From Bradysia coprophila (Eukaryota; Arthropoda; Insecta; Diptera; Sciaridae), in contig NW_023503501.1 of the NCBI RefSeq assembly GCF_014529535.1, forward strand, positions 6,392,150 through 6,456,149: a stretch of 64,000 nucleotides of DNA, written 5' to 3'. Shown here piece after piece: positions 45,677 to 59,039 of this stretch. Every line of letters starts with the position of its first letter. Within the stretch, counting starts at the first letter, position 1. The translations under genes and the position numbers were made by a program. The notes below the pieces were generated by a model. That model was not told where the DNA came from. It did no database searches and saw only the letters and a program-made list of their open reading frames with translations.

Positions 45677-46394
45677 CGTTTTTCGTTTTCAATTTACGCA
45701 AAAAAACATAGAGGTACGGAAACGACAACAGAAAATCATTCAACTCCTCACTTTGTTTGAGACGATTTTAGCGCGAATTGATTAACTGTCATTGAAAGCA
45801 GTGTTGGTAGCTAATTTACGAAAATAGATTGTCAGTGATGAATCTCCTAAGTTTGCCATGAAACATTCAAAATTTTACGGCAATTATTTAAGTGAACAAT
45901 TAATTTCTTTATGAGTTACATATTGGTTGGTTAACATGATCAAGTACTAGATTATGAAAAATCGTGATTACATACAATTCGGTTTGTTACCAACCGGTTC
46001 ATTGTTTTGTACACAATATCTTTAGAATTTGAATTTTCTCATAACTGCTGAACTTTACCAAATCACTCAATGAATAATACCCTACGTTAGTGAAGAACGC
46101 AAGTCCGTGAATTTTTTTTTTTCAGCAGGACTAAGGACTTTTCCACAAAAATCACCCATTTGGAAGCTATGATCGTTTTAAGTGCGAGATTTTGGAGCTA
46201 TGAACATTTTAACCGTAATACAGAATTCTCAAAAAAATCTTCTTACAAAAGAACTGATATCGGTGGGGGTGACGCTTAAAGCTTCTATTCGCAACAAGAA
46301 ACGCAAAAATTTTACCAACAAAATTCTAGAAAGAAATATCAAAAAAATTTTGCGTCACAAGTGGCAGATGTTGAGGAAAGAACTGTTAAAATAA

Positions 46395-46600
46395 TTGTTA
46401 CATATGGCTGTCATCTGTTATCGACAACGACAGCAATAATAAACAACAAGCTCTGACTAATGACGCCTTATACGCATAGCAAAAAGCATGTTCAAAACAA
46501 ATGAAGTAAAAGATTTCTGAAATCAATCTCTGAAAATCTTCCATCAAATGAAGTAATTGATCAGATAGTAAAACTGTTAATATGCTTGCCGTCTATGACA
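46395..46600 (+). repeat. Dispersed repeat family R1, copy 1
   Basis: Shared with 50800-50970 (opposite strand) and 58480-58640. Common words in order are catctgtt-tcga-aacgaca, caaaaataat or caataataa, tagcaaaa, caaatgaagtaaaagattt, gaagtaattgat and atatgcttgccgt. The full element boundaries are not clear. Confidence 0.65.
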
Positions 46601-47680
46601 GGTTAAAATAAATTAAGATTGGCTCACCTAGTTTGTGTATATTACGTAGGTGGAAGCACGGGGTTTCAGGGGGTTTCGAACATTTAGTTTTTTCATGCTG
46701 CAGATATTGCAGTGTCAAATTCTGTCCAAGATGTGACATATTTGCAAGGTATTGGCCTTTTTCACAAAGTATAATCAGCGTAACCTTCGTAAAAAGAATC
46801 TTGAATCTGACAAGAGCACGTGTGCCAACGTGTAAAAAACAAATGTTCAAAATCCCCTGCTGAACCGTGGCGATCCTCTTGTCAAACGGACAGTATGTAC
46901 ATAAACAAATTCCATCATTTATAGGGAAAAATACATCCTAAAAAAAACTGGAAACGCAAAATGTTTTTGCTATTTTTTTTTTTTGCGAGTCGAAGCTGTA
47001 AGCGATATCAGTTATTTTGTGAGAGGATAAAAGGATTTGCGTCACACCTCCACTGTAAGTGGTTTTGGGCGACAAGCTTACCTCAAAATAGATGACTGAG
47101 CCTAAGGCTTGTTGGATCCGTTATTTCAAGAGTGACAATAAAATTTCTGATGTCACTACAACTTAGAGGAAATGTTGTAGATTCTCCAGAATTTATAAAG
47201 TCCTCAACATAACGTTGACATAGATTCAGCGAATTGAAGACTCAACTGCCATGTTACACAAAAGAGTTTTCGGGAGCTTTAAGATTCTTCAGTGTTCCAC
47301 TGAAATCTGAAATGAAGCAAATCAAGGCTTTTCACGAGTTTCGGTAATTTTCGTATTTTGAGAATTTTCAAGAATCAATTTCACGAAAAATTGCAATTTG
47401 GTCGAAAATAGTTGAGGTTAGGTATCTGTGGATGATATTGGATATTTTCGGTACGTCATTGTTCTGTTGTTACCGTAACTTGGAACGAACCTATTACAGT
47501 TGAGTCCTGTAACGATCATCACTACAATAGTTCGATGTTTAAGTGGTGTAAGTATAATCTCTTGTGGAGTTACCAACTTCTCTATGTTCTGTTTAGTTTA
47601 AAAAATCATTTTTTCAGACATATTCCAAACCATTTATTGTTTCAAATATCATTCTCATAATTCAATTGTTACAAAATAAA

Positions 47681-47686
47681 TTTATT
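47681..47686 (-). terminator. Poly(A) signal of the coiled-coil gene
   Basis: tttatt on the plus strand (AATAAA on the minus strand) about 72 bases after the stop codon at 47758-47760. Confidence 0.6.
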
Positions 47687-47757
47687 AAATTGTTGAAAAC
47701 ACTTCCCGTATCTTAGGGTTTCAATTAACAATTATAGAGTCTTGAGTATTAAATTGG

Positions 47758-50700
47758 TTAGTCAGTTATATTCTCAGCTACTGAAGGCAAATCTTCGGCC
47801 TCGGTAACATCATGATCTAATTCTTCGGTAAAAGCTTCACCATTCACAGGCGAGTGTAGTAATGCAGGCATACTCTCTTCAGATATACCTGAAGCCATAT
47901 CATTAACACATAATGTTGCTTCATTAAGATTACATTCTTCAACGGTTTCCGTATCAGTTTTACTTGTTTCACCACCAGGTTCCTTGTCTCCAAATTTACT
48001 ATGCAAAGCATCTAACGAAGTTTCGATATTTTTTGCTCTGCTGGATGACTGGGCCATTCTGTCCAATAATTCAGCACTCTGTTGTTCCAGCCTTTTTAGT
48101 CTTTCTGCTCGTCTAGCTGTGTACGCCTCTTCCGTCTCGGTTAGTACAACCTCTTTGGTTTCAGATGTGGTGGCTTCGGAGCTCTCTTGTGATCCATACC
48201 GTTGATGTAATTTATCCAATTTGTTGCTCATTTCGTTGGCACGAAGCTTGGATTGGTTTCGTTTGTTCAAGAATTCTTTGCATTCTTCCTCCAACCGTTT
48301 CAGACGTTCAGCTCTCCTGGATGTATATTCTTGTTCCTTTTGAGTTAGGCCTGCCATGTCGTCTTTGGAAACCGTCTCTGTGGAACATCCTGCAGCTCCT
48401 TCTTCATCAGTTTTGTCGATAGATTTACTACTTTCTCTCAAAGGAGTGAACCGTCGCTGAACGTTGTCCAAATGTGAATTTAATTCGTCGCCCCGAGTTG
48501 AATTGTTAATTACTTGAGTTATGAGTTGTTGACATTGTTCTTCCAATCGCTTGAATCTAGCTGCTCGCTGTACACGGCGCTCTTCGTCCTCTTCCGATAA
48601 AATCACATTAGAAATATCTTCGGGATTAGGTGATTCGTCGACCTGAATTGGTGGACAGACCTGAGCAGGTGGATTTACTTGTAGAACATCGTCTTCGAGT
48701 ATTGTTGCTTGGTCATTTTTCGATTTGTCGTCGAGTTCTTCGTCATCGTCTTCCTCATCATTTGAAGAGTCTTCATGTTGTGGTGGCTCCTGTCCGCTAA
48801 GTCTAAAGAACATTTCTTCTAGAGTCTCTTCACCTTTTCGTTTTTCCTTGACTTTTGTTGATTTCTTTCTAATTTCCCTAGACAATCTCGGGCGAATTTC
48901 GTCGACACATTTTGGTCTGACCCCGCTATTAGATGTTGAAGGCCCCTCAGATGAAACATTGTTTACAGTAATCTTTGTCACAGTCTGTGGTACCACAACG
49001 GATGCACTAGCGGCATATTTCAAATCTAAGCTCTCTACAGGCTTAGTAACAACTGATGCCTCTAAGGTTAAATTCGGCGGCACAATTTCCGTTGTGGTTT
49101 GAAACACTTGGGTGGATAATGTGGCAATTGGTGGTGTTACACTCTCCTCTGCCTTTTTCGATGGTTCGTTTCGGACTGGCGAAACGCTTCTCACTCTAGT
49201 CGAATTTTTCGATGACGAACCCAAATCTGACTCTACGACTCGCTCATTTTTCGACTTTAGTGGTTCGTTATCCGAATTATCATCATCATCGGATACTGGC
49301 TCATCACTGTATCCACTTTCTCCGGAGTTGTTAGCGTCCTGTTGCTTACGTTTGGCGAATTCGGATCGCAGATCGTTCCACTGACTTTGAGATTCGTTAT
49401 TCTTTTCGCGAGCTAGTGCCCATTTGCGACGGCAGTATTCCAATTCGTCTTTTAATTCATTCAACATGCGACGCTTCTGCTGCAATTGATAACGTAGAAC
49501 TTGCTCATGTGTATGCAGTTGACGATGTTGTCGCTAAATAACGGAAAATCAGTTGCCTTCTACGACTTTCTTAGACAAAAATCTCATTTTACCTGCATTT
49601 TACCAACTAGGTTCCATGTCTTATTGAGCTCGATAGTGACGGCCCCTAGGCGTTTTTCCTGATGACTTAATCTGTGCTCCAGGTGATTGTTCAAGTTCTT
49701 CAATTTATTTGTTTCCTTTTGAAGGAATTTTTTCTCCAGAATGAGATCCTGAAACAATTTGGATGATAGAGAATGCCAATAAATTTGAACCAAGTCAAGT
49801 TAAAATATTTACCTTTAGCCTGATATACGTCTTGCTGACGCTCAGAACCAATTTTGGACCTGTCGGTGTTTGTACCGAGTTGTAACATTCCTCACTTTCA
49901 CCGTTCTCCTGTCGAATAGTTTTCGTTTACAAAATGAATATTTTCTCAAAGTTATCCTAACTCACAGTGAATGAAACTTGTTCAGTTTTCTGGTGATTCA
50001 ACAATTCAATCAGCACCTTCCAAACCTTCGGTAAATTGTGGCATATTTCTTGAGCTGTTGACACATTCGATTGTCCGGATGCCCCTTCCTCAACATTTTG
50101 TTCCACATTTGAACTGCTTGCTTCGTCTTTGCTCAAAAAATTTTCTTCAGCTTGCGTTACCAAATCGAACAGCAATTTTGGTATCGCAGCTGCACCGTCC
50201 TTACAAGTTTCCCGCTTCGTGATATCATTCAAAAGATCTCGATTGTCCTCAAGCATATTCGAAAGTTTGTCGATGTTAATATCGTTGCCACCATTGAAAC
50301 CCATTAACAATTGACTGAACAGCTGGAATGAGAGATCGATTCGCAATTTAATTGGATGATTACGAGAGCTTAATTTCCAAACCCCTCACTTCATTTATGA
50401 CTTTCATTTCCTCGTGAAGTTCACGGTTTTCGGATTTGTATTCACTGAGTTCATCTTTCGTTGAATTCAATTCGTCAATTGTTTTTTGCAAATCTGCTTC
50501 CAATGTTGCTACCCTTTCAGCTAAATCTGTACTTCTGAAATGATAAGTAATATTGGTTTCACCTTTAGTATAACTCTATTGGTAGTGAGGCTGAAAGTGT
50601 TTTTATTCCATGCACAATTGCACATATTCATAACTGTTAGCACAGCGATGAGATGATAGACATAATGAGCTTTGGTTAGTGTTCTGTTCAACGGAAAAAC

Positions 50701-53604
50701 ATTTTCTGAGAAGTAAATGATTACGACGATACTCTTTCCGTTTGTAAAATGTTAATTAAACTCAGAGGACTCAGGCATTATTAGTATATTGCAAACGGCA
50801 AGCATATCGCCGTCAGTATAATTGTTGAATCTATTACTTCGTTTGATCTAAGTATTTTCAACAGATCTTTTACTTCGTTTGTTGTAACATTTATTTTGCT
50901 ATAAAAGACAGTGTAAGCAGGAGTAGAATTATTATTTTTGTCATCGCTGTCGTTAACAGATGAAGTAGATGTATGTAAGTGTATGGCTCGGTATGGCTTT
51001 GTTTAACTATTTAACAATGCATATAGATTCGAGATATCAAATTATAGTCCTTGTGTTGCAATGTGCTATTGGTATTCCCGGGATCTATTCGGATCTATTA
51101 ATTCAAAAAAAGTGAAATCATCCTATTGCATCATGTCCACATTAAATGGAAACCATTAGCCGTTGCTATTTTGGAATTATTAAAAGCAAAAAATACTTGG
51201 AAAAAGAGAAACTGTGGTAACGGTAGTGAAAAATGAATTTGTTGATTGAGTGAAAATGGGAAATGACTTGCCACGCATGGAAAATCCACTTCAAAATTTC
51301 GTTACGGTTTGGTGTGAAATTTTAAATGAGTTTTTGAGTCATTGTAATAAGGAGTCGACTTAATGTAAAATTAAATCAATTTTTTCTTTTCAAATACAAT
51401 TTGAGATGACTATGAGGACTATTAACCATAATCAGGCAACTTCTTTTGGGAAAGCGTTTTCCAATTTTTCTTAAATGAGTTGTTCCTCAAAATGTTCCCT
51501 GTTGTCGCAAAAAATGTTTTAGAGAGTGTTGAGAAATATTGGAAAATTGGGAAAATGTTTTCCTAAAAATAGTCGCTTCCGATTAACTAAATTTTCTTTG
51601 TGCGAATTCTCTGCAGGAAATTTATTTTTAACTAAAACTAAAATTGATAATATGAATCAACCTGTAGAATCAACCCGTGCAATTAAAGAATTTAAGAAAA
51701 GAATTCGTCAGATAAGAAAATTTAATCTTATTCGTTTCTTTAATTGCAATTACTATTTTAAAATAAATAACAAAACACCACCGCTTCAACCACACAATGA
51801 GACATAACACAGAAATAACACGGTGACTGACAGAAGATTTTTATTTAAAAAAACAACAAGAATTCGATTCTCATTTTCTGCTTGTGTTATATAGAATGCG
51901 AAGAAGAAAAAAAACTGTGGCGAAAGTCAATATATATTTACAACGATAGGTACTAGTCGTGTCGCCGTACGGATAGAGTACAGTTTTCTTTAAAAAAAAA
52001 AATGAAAATAAAATCGAGGAAAATGTTTGAGATTTTCTTTTTTATGCGTCGTCCATATACCATTTCGAATAAATTATGTCGATTAAAATGTGTACATGTG
52101 TTGATGCAACATAAATGTGAATAAAGAAAATATTTGCGTTGTTCTTTGTAAATATTTATACTTTAAAGATTCGGTAGCTGCGTTTAACTTTTCATTTTTA
52201 ATTACTTTGTATGCACGCCGAATTTCGAAACTTCGTTGTAGATGAAGACATAAAACAAACGGTGCGTTGAAGGAAAAATCGCTCTAAACATTTCGGTTAA
52301 ATGTTTGCTGGATGTCTGGACATGAAAGCATTTTTTTAAAGAGAGTAAAAAGCTGGAAAAATCCAACAAAACAGCTTAACTTGGCTTTATGTCATAGCTA
52401 GAAATCATTGTTTTTTAAGTTCAAATCCTCATTCACTCACCACATTCAATTTAACATTTCATTCATTCGTTGCTCTTTGAATTCTTTCAATTACTTCAAT
52501 AGGTCAAGATACTTTCATAAAATTTATTTTTAATCGATCCAAGAAAATTGTCTTTTAGAGGCGTAAGAAAGTGTTATTCGTCTCAATGTTATTAAAAGAA
52601 AGGGTCCATTGCGCATCACTTACTTTTCAGTTTCTGCTTCCAATTCCGCCTTTTTTGTGTCCAACTGTCGATTCAAATTCTCCCTTTCTGCTGCACTCAC
52701 GCGAGCTCTTTCTTCATACAAACTTCTCAAATTTCGAATATTTGCAAGCTGACGGTCATACTCTTGCCTCAAGCTCTCCGACATAAGTTTCAACTCTCGA
52801 TCGGCTAGTGATTCTTCGATTGTCTTCAATTTATCGCGAAGCTGCAAAGGAGAAATTTGTCGAAATTATTTTTGCGAAATTTCAATGGTCAAAATTGCAA
52901 ATCACTTGATTTAGTTGATCTTCCTTTATTTGGATCATTTGCTTGCTCACAACGTTTACTTCTTTCAATGTGTCGGTCTGCTTTTGGCGCACATTTAACT
53001 CGGCTTGCAACGACAATATTTCTGAATTGGCCAATTGCAATGATAATTGCACGTTTGCCAACTCACTTTTCAGTGATATTTGACTTTGATGTGGTTCATC
53101 GTATTCATTGATAGCCGTGGCAATGTCCTCAAATATTTCTTCTGTTCCCACAAGATCGGGATTTGTAGACGAACCACACAGGTTTTCCCTTCTCAGTCGT
53201 CTGTTCATTTCTTTCTCTTCGCTTAATTGCTGACGAAGGCTCGAAATTTCATTTCTTAGATCTGCTATAGCATTTTGTCGTTTTTCTCGTTTAATGCGAA
53301 GCTCTTCTTTGAATTCCTCCAACGTTTGCTCTTTCTTTTGCACATTTTCAACTTTGTTAGCATTGTCAGTCTCATCACAAATTTCCTCACTATTTTCACT
53401 TTGACTTTCACTATTCAAATTTTCACTACGAAGAACTTCACTAATTTCACAATTTTCATCAATTTCATCGATTACAGTAGCACTTTGACCTTGTCGATCC
53501 ATTGCGACAACATTTAATGGAGACTGATCTAAAATGAAATTCTGATTTTCAATCGGCCACCAAGGATCGTCTGTACTGTCGGGGGTTGACGGTGTACTGC
53601 CCAT
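47758..53604 (-). CDS. Large coiled-coil protein with a triplicated 52-residue module
   Basis: Exons (minus): 53604-52906, 52841-52624, 50534-about 50389, 50322-49966, 49908-49813, 49748-49593, 49533-47758; about 1148 aa. Function is unknown to me; it weakly recalls the insect protein quick-to-court, which I cannot confirm. The start MGSTPSTPDSTDDPWW leads an acidic stretch. Long coiled coils follow (LEEFKEELRIKREKRQNAIA; ERVATLEADLQKTIDELNS; KLKNLNNHLEHRLSHQEKRL; QHRQLHTHEQVLRYQLQQKR). After a Ser/Asp/Glu-rich linker come three related modules around RRAERLKRLEE-type sequence, each ending L-x-x-hydrophobic-H/Q-x-R/K-F/Y (bases 48600-48442, 48348-48193, 48144-47989). Frame problem: exons 3 and 4 join only if one G (plus-strand c at 50400 or 50401) is ignored; then AAT GAA is followed by gtgagg and phase is restored. 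Intron 2 is 2.1 kb. Confidence 0.8.
47989..48600 (-). repeat. Three coding repeats inside the coiled-coil gene
   Basis: Modules at 48600-48442, 48348-48193 and 48144-47989 each start with L-S/T-E/Q and an acidic run. Each continues with R-A-A/E-R-F/L-K-R-L-E, then a helix ending in S-x-x-R-A/G-x-x, and finally an LDxLHxRFG-like tail. Protein positions are about 869-921, 953-1004 and 1021-1072. The conserved helix and variable linkers point to ancient internal duplication rather than recent DNA duplication. Confidence 0.8.
50535..52623. other. Long intron 2 of the coiled-coil gene
   Basis: This is a 2.1 kb intron in a gene whose other introns are about 60-75 bp. It contains a minus-strand copy of dispersed repeat R1 (50800-50970) and otherwise AT-rich sequence. 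I see no exon in it. Confidence 0.65.
50800..50970 (-). repeat. Dispersed repeat family R1, copy 2
   Basis: Read on the minus strand it matches 46395-46600 and 58480-58640: catctgttaacgacagcgat, caaaaataataa, tagcaaaataaatgtta, aacgaagtaaaagatct, aacgaagtaatagattc and atatgcttgccgt. It lies in intron 2 of the coiled-coil gene. Confidence 0.65.
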
Positions 53605-54508
53605 TATTGCGCGGAAAATTGTACGATTTTAGCTTTAAGATGAAACGAAAGAAAAATGAAAAAGTTTTTCTTTATTCGACAGAAATTTTCATTGTAAATG
53701 TATTTATATCTTACTCTAAATTTGAAAATGAGACGTATTAACAAACGTATACGTACGTAAGGAACGGTCGAGTTTTCGTGAAAAACTGAACGTCTGTGGA
53801 AGAGATTTGTTATAAATAGAAAACGACGGACTTTTAGCGATTCAAAATTACAGTATGTTTTCATGTGAATTCGTCGGTTTTCGTTTTGAGAATCTTTTGC
53901 GTAAAATGAAAACCAAACCGTACGACTTGATGAATATCGTCTAGCACGTGTTTCGTCTTTTCTTCTTCTCTCTTTTTACCGAACCATCATTTAGTGACTC
54001 GTAAAGTCATTTCGATTCTACTTTATTTTCAAATGTTTCTTCGAATAAACGATGCGAAAACTGAACTTATTAATAGTTCGTGTTCGTGAAGTGTCTTTTT
54101 GAGTCAATAAACGATTGATTTATTGTAGTGTATTGAACTGGTGGCACTTTGAGCACGATCAGTATTTCAGTACAAATTTAACAGACAGGGTGGACCACTT
54201 ATAACTTGCAATTAAAAGCAAACTTAAGTGTAATTGAATTTAATTTTAAACACACTTGACGCAACTTCATCATTTGATGGTCTATTAATGCCTTTTGTTT
54301 TTATTACCATTAACAATCTAACTCCCTCACTAGAACTGTTCTTCAAATCACGTCACGTTCAGAGCACTTTTGATACTTACTTACACCACATCCATCTTTT
54401 AGAAACTCTCAAAACATTACTGTACCAAGATAGTAGCAGTCGCGTTGACGAGACATACTTTATGGTTGAGTACTAGGTCCATAAAGTCATGGAATTTAAA
54501 ATAGTGTT

Positions 54509-54612
54509 TTATGCAACCGAGTGATAAATGCTTTTTTAGGCACTAGAGGTGTGTAGATTGTCACTCGAGGCCGCAGGCTGCCTAAAAAATCATTTACCAA
54601 CAAGTTGCATAC
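54509..54612. repeat. Fold-back element with GC-rich centre
   Basis: The left arm (tatgcaac, then gataaatgcttttttaggca) pairs with the right arm (tgcctaaaaaatcatttacc, then gttgcata). The centre has cactcgaggccgcaggctg. It resembles in layout the element at 59481-59600. Confidence 0.7.
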
Positions 54613-57600
54613 AACGATTTCGTCAGAAAAGTCGAGAGTGAGTTGAGAAAAATAAAAGTGAACTTTTACATGCGTCATTCGAGTGGCCTTTTTGCTATGT
54701 TTTCTTATATTTTGCTTTTTGTCACTGGTGGCGAAACGGATTTTATAACATATTTTTTGGCACTCCTTTTGAACCATTACTCGTAAATAAAAATCCTATC
54801 CTGACCGAATTTCGAACCCCCGACACCCACGAAACCCAATGTATATCGATCAACACCTCTAACTCGATTCGCTTGTTTGATAATATGTAGTGACACAAAC
54901 AAGCCCATTTCTCAACTTGTTGCATATCTCATCGTCTTTATCAACTGATAAGTGAATTAACTCTAAGCAACATCGCTGCCCTATCATCGTCATCTGAAAA
55001 AATCGATCACATTTCCGATACGATATTTTCTCAAAGCAGACATCATCATGATCTACATTTAATGCATGCCAATACGGTGCGTACCAAAAAAAGATTAGTT
55101 AAATTTACACTACTAGAACGACAGCAATTATGTAACCCATACGGATTACGATTGACGATACAATTAATTGATTAACATTTGACAAAACAGTACACTCAGC
55201 CAAAACATTTTACGCGCTCGAGCTGTTTTAGTTAGTTGGTTTTGTGTTTCATTTGCTGAGAGGAGAAGAGTATGCGCTTCACATCCATAATCGGTGTTGG
55301 CTTTTCATTTGATCCGTGACAAAAATCAACGACCGATATTGACCTAACTTGGCACTTTTCTCATTTATTTTCGAATATCTAAACATGAACTGCGTTTTTG
55401 ATTACTTTTGAACCGACGGGGGGAATCAAAGAATTGTCTCGTATACCTAAAATATTTGGAATTTAATTTTGGTAAATCTAGATTTCCAAATGCAAGACAA
55501 TCTTAGTGTATTAACTTCACATTCTCTATTATCAGGAATTTGTTATCAGATCATGCTTCGTCCCCCAGTTTATCCACTCAATTATATAACTTTTGTTCTA
55601 AGGTAAAAAAAAACCGACGAAAATCTACTACTTCATTGGTGTTAACAATTAATTATTTCCGCATAAAATACTACATTGCTGTCATCACTACGATCTAACT
55701 TCGTATCGAATTTAATTGTAGCTGTTCAGTCGTTCAACTAACGTACCGACAAAATTGCTCACAACACATTTTCTCAAAGACATACCCAACTTGATTACAT
55801 TGTTGCAAAATGCAACATAGTTGGTGGTTCTACGAAGTTAATAGAGTAGCATAAGTGTAAAACTGAAAATCTTTTAGACATGAACACATAAATATTCGCT
55901 TATGAACTTGTTATGTGTATACAGTTGCAGACCTCCTTTCTTGTTGCTCAGTGTAAATACATTTTACTTGTACGATGTGGTGCATGCCAAGCCACACACG
56001 CCATTTGAAATAACAATTTTTTCCCCCCCGTTGAATTCAATTTATTATTCCACCGTATATAAACCTCCCGTCTCATATGCAATCCCATACCCAAATGAAA
56101 GAGAATTTAGTTTATAATTTTGTTTTGCATTCATAAACTCTCTGCGAATTGTGCGATCCTAATAACGTTGAATGTTGCAATGATTTTTTTATAGTTTAAC
56201 TAGTTGAACCACACAGTATACGGAGGCCCAATCATTTCAACGTTTGCCATCATTTCAATATTAATTATACATAAAATGGTAAATGAACGGGGCACACGAA
56301 TCAGAGACTCATTTATTCGCGTATATAGTCGGCATGGCATTTAATTCATTCATTTTACTCTTTCTCTGCTGGTCAGTTTAAACAATTTGCTTACCTTTTG
56401 CATCGCATTCGTTGAACTCTAAATTGCTGTAGCCTAATAATGAACGTCTTTTACCTTTAGTGGGTAAAACAGCTATTAGGAGTGCATACTATTGAATCAT
56501 TATTCGAGTTGGTTACGCTATATAGCAAGGTATATACAGACGTTCAGGAGCTTTAAATTCTATGTTCAATACATACCGTACTACAATATAGAATGTTAGT
56601 GCCATACAACAGCTAATTTGGCAGACGAATTGCAATGCGATCACTTAAGATTATTTTGTTAAACTTTTCTCAGACGTTAGGCATGATTATCGACGACAGC
56701 ATAAACGAACCAGTTGAATCAATTTATTTTTCAATTGATTGAAACAAAAACCACGTAAGTGGTAACAAAAGTGTTTCACCCGTCGAAATAAAAATAGCCC
56801 CAATGTGATGTCCATCGAAAGATTGCTCAGTTAAGTACCATTCAATCAACTATTAGTATGATATTGAAGTAAAAACAAATTAACCGAAAACCGGATAAAA
56901 TCAACGAAGCTGTTACAGCTGTTACAGCTGTTACCATGATTCCATTTTCGTTTTTACCTGTTATTTTTACACAACAAATCGCTACCCATGAGTACTCGCT
57001 CAATGACATTTTTTCCACTAAATGTATATATCGACACAATTTTACCTTACAGCCGCACAAAACACAACACAACGAAATAACATATACCTTTCGTCAGGGC
57101 GATACAACAGCTGATAGAAAAAAAGGTGGATGTAGAGTGTGTGGGCTGTCGACATTTATTTTAGCTGCCATGAAGTTATGCTAGCCTGGCTTAAGTAGAG
57201 CATTGTTGTACAATACGACAGGTGATATTGCACACCTGTATCAACGGATACACCACCTTTACGGTTATTAAACGAATTTTCTGGTTAATTGTTTTGATTA
57301 TACAGAAAAAAAAAATTTGTTGGAAGGTAGAATGGCTCATCGCATTCAATGACTGATGTCTATTATGCACGTAATAAGGAGGGTTATAAAGTGATATGAT
57401 TTATGAATGGAAACAAGGTGTGTTCAACGAACAAAGTGTATTCGAACAGCCTAAAGAAGGGTGTATATCAGCACGTCGAGTTTACATTGTACAAGTAGGA
57501 TGTACAGAAATCGTTCATCAAATACATATAGTAGCTGGTTTGTATCTCATATACGATTTTCGTTTACGCACTAACACAACAAGAAAACAGCGCGTCTTAT

Positions 57601-58479
57601 GTGTTTGCTCTTATACAACTTGCTTGAATGATGGGTCTACCGAAAATTTTATTAAAGATGAGTTCCTGTTACAGTTGAACTACATAAAAGAAAAGGAAAG
57701 GTGTGCTCAATTTATAACGATAAAAGTAGAGAGAGGCCATTGCCAAGGTACTCGAGTTCATGTTGCTTTGTACTCGTAACAAGCTATCAGAGAAAGTTTT
57801 TCGTTTGAAGTTTTTAAAGAAACTAAAACTTTGAAGTCTGGGTTAATGAACTGTATGCCATAACTTAAAGGTAATCATCAATTCATGCCTTTGACTGTTA
57901 CTTCATTCGCCAAGCTACGTAAAAAAAATCAAGAAATTCTGTCACTTTTATTACGATAGAAACGTCAGTTTCTTGCTGAACAACGTCAAATAATGTGCAT
58001 CACGTACATTTTCGACGAAGAACAATATTCCGATAAGTTGTGATAATCGGTTCTCATCATGATTTTGCATTGTGTGTGTATGTCATGTGCGTTACTTTAA
58101 CAGTCATTTTGCCAGTTTTGCCATGACTTTTTAAAGTCAATTAACAGGGGAACAGAATATGTTAGCAATGCTCTTACTTGTGCTGTGAATTGAGAAATAT
58201 ATTCAGTTTCGAATGTAACACATCGTTCATTCACGTTCTGCGCAAGGTTATACTGTGTCATTGTATATGGTAGATATTCGTTATAAATGTTCCGTCGACA
58301 TGATACAATTGTTGTGTTAGGTCATGAATGAAATTTTGGTGTTGTGCACTTTTGAATCTTTGCTTGACACAGCGACAATCAGCTTTGGATATACTGTAGT
58401 CTATCGGGCAAAATGTAAAGTATGTCTACAAGAATGACTTTGTCTCGAATATTGGACTTGCGGTATCTCGAACGTTATT

Positions 58480-58640
58480 CATCTGTTCTCGATAACGACA
58501 ACAAAAATAATGACAAGCTCTGGGTAATATGGTAATTTATATAGTAAAATGCATGTTAAAAAAATTGAAGTACAAGATTTTAAATCAACAGATATGGTCT
58601 AACTAGACAGGTCATATTCTTGCCATATGTAACATGTTAA
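58480..58640 (+). repeat. Dispersed repeat family R1, copy 3
   Basis: Shares catctgttctcgataacgac, caaaaataat, gacaagctctg, aaaatgcatgtt and gaagtacaagatttt with the copy at 46395-46600, in the same order. Confidence 0.6.
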
Positions 58641-59039
58641 ATTGGAGCCTTAAATTTCATGGAAACTAATTGAACGAAAGATATCAGTTGAAAGTTTTTC
58701 TTTAAAACGAATTTTTTTAACGGACAGAACAACGACTCTCCTCATTTAAAGAAATCTACCGTGATCAAGACATAATAAAATCTACTTCAAGCTCTACTAC
58801 AGGCAGTATATAATCATAATGTCCTAATTTTTGCCATTTACTTTTCAAAATCAACTTCATTAACTTCCACAATTATTTTGTTCACGCAGGATTTAAGGAT
58901 GAGTGATTATTATTAGTTATTTTCGTATCTGTGGTGGACGGTAGATCTTAGGCAAAATCATTAGGCAAATTCGCGAGTTGTTGCCCGAAGGAATTAACCA
59001 TCCAGAACAGATGCGTATACAACCTTTCGAAAGTGGCTG

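Larger units (their letters stand above)
45677..47757. other. Spacer between Msh6 and the coiled-coil gene
   Basis: The 2.1 kb between the Msh6 start and the next gene's stop (same strand) has no supportable gene. It contains a copy of a dispersed repeat at 46395-46600. The Msh6 promoter should lie at its left end and the downstream gene's 3' UTR at its right end (poly(A) signal 47681-47686). Confidence 0.6.

Noticed and set aside
57396-57779. A 127-codon open frame on the plus strand
   Set aside because: No motif, signal peptide or similarity I can recognise, biased by AT-rich composition, no splice or poly(A) context. Too weak to call a gene.
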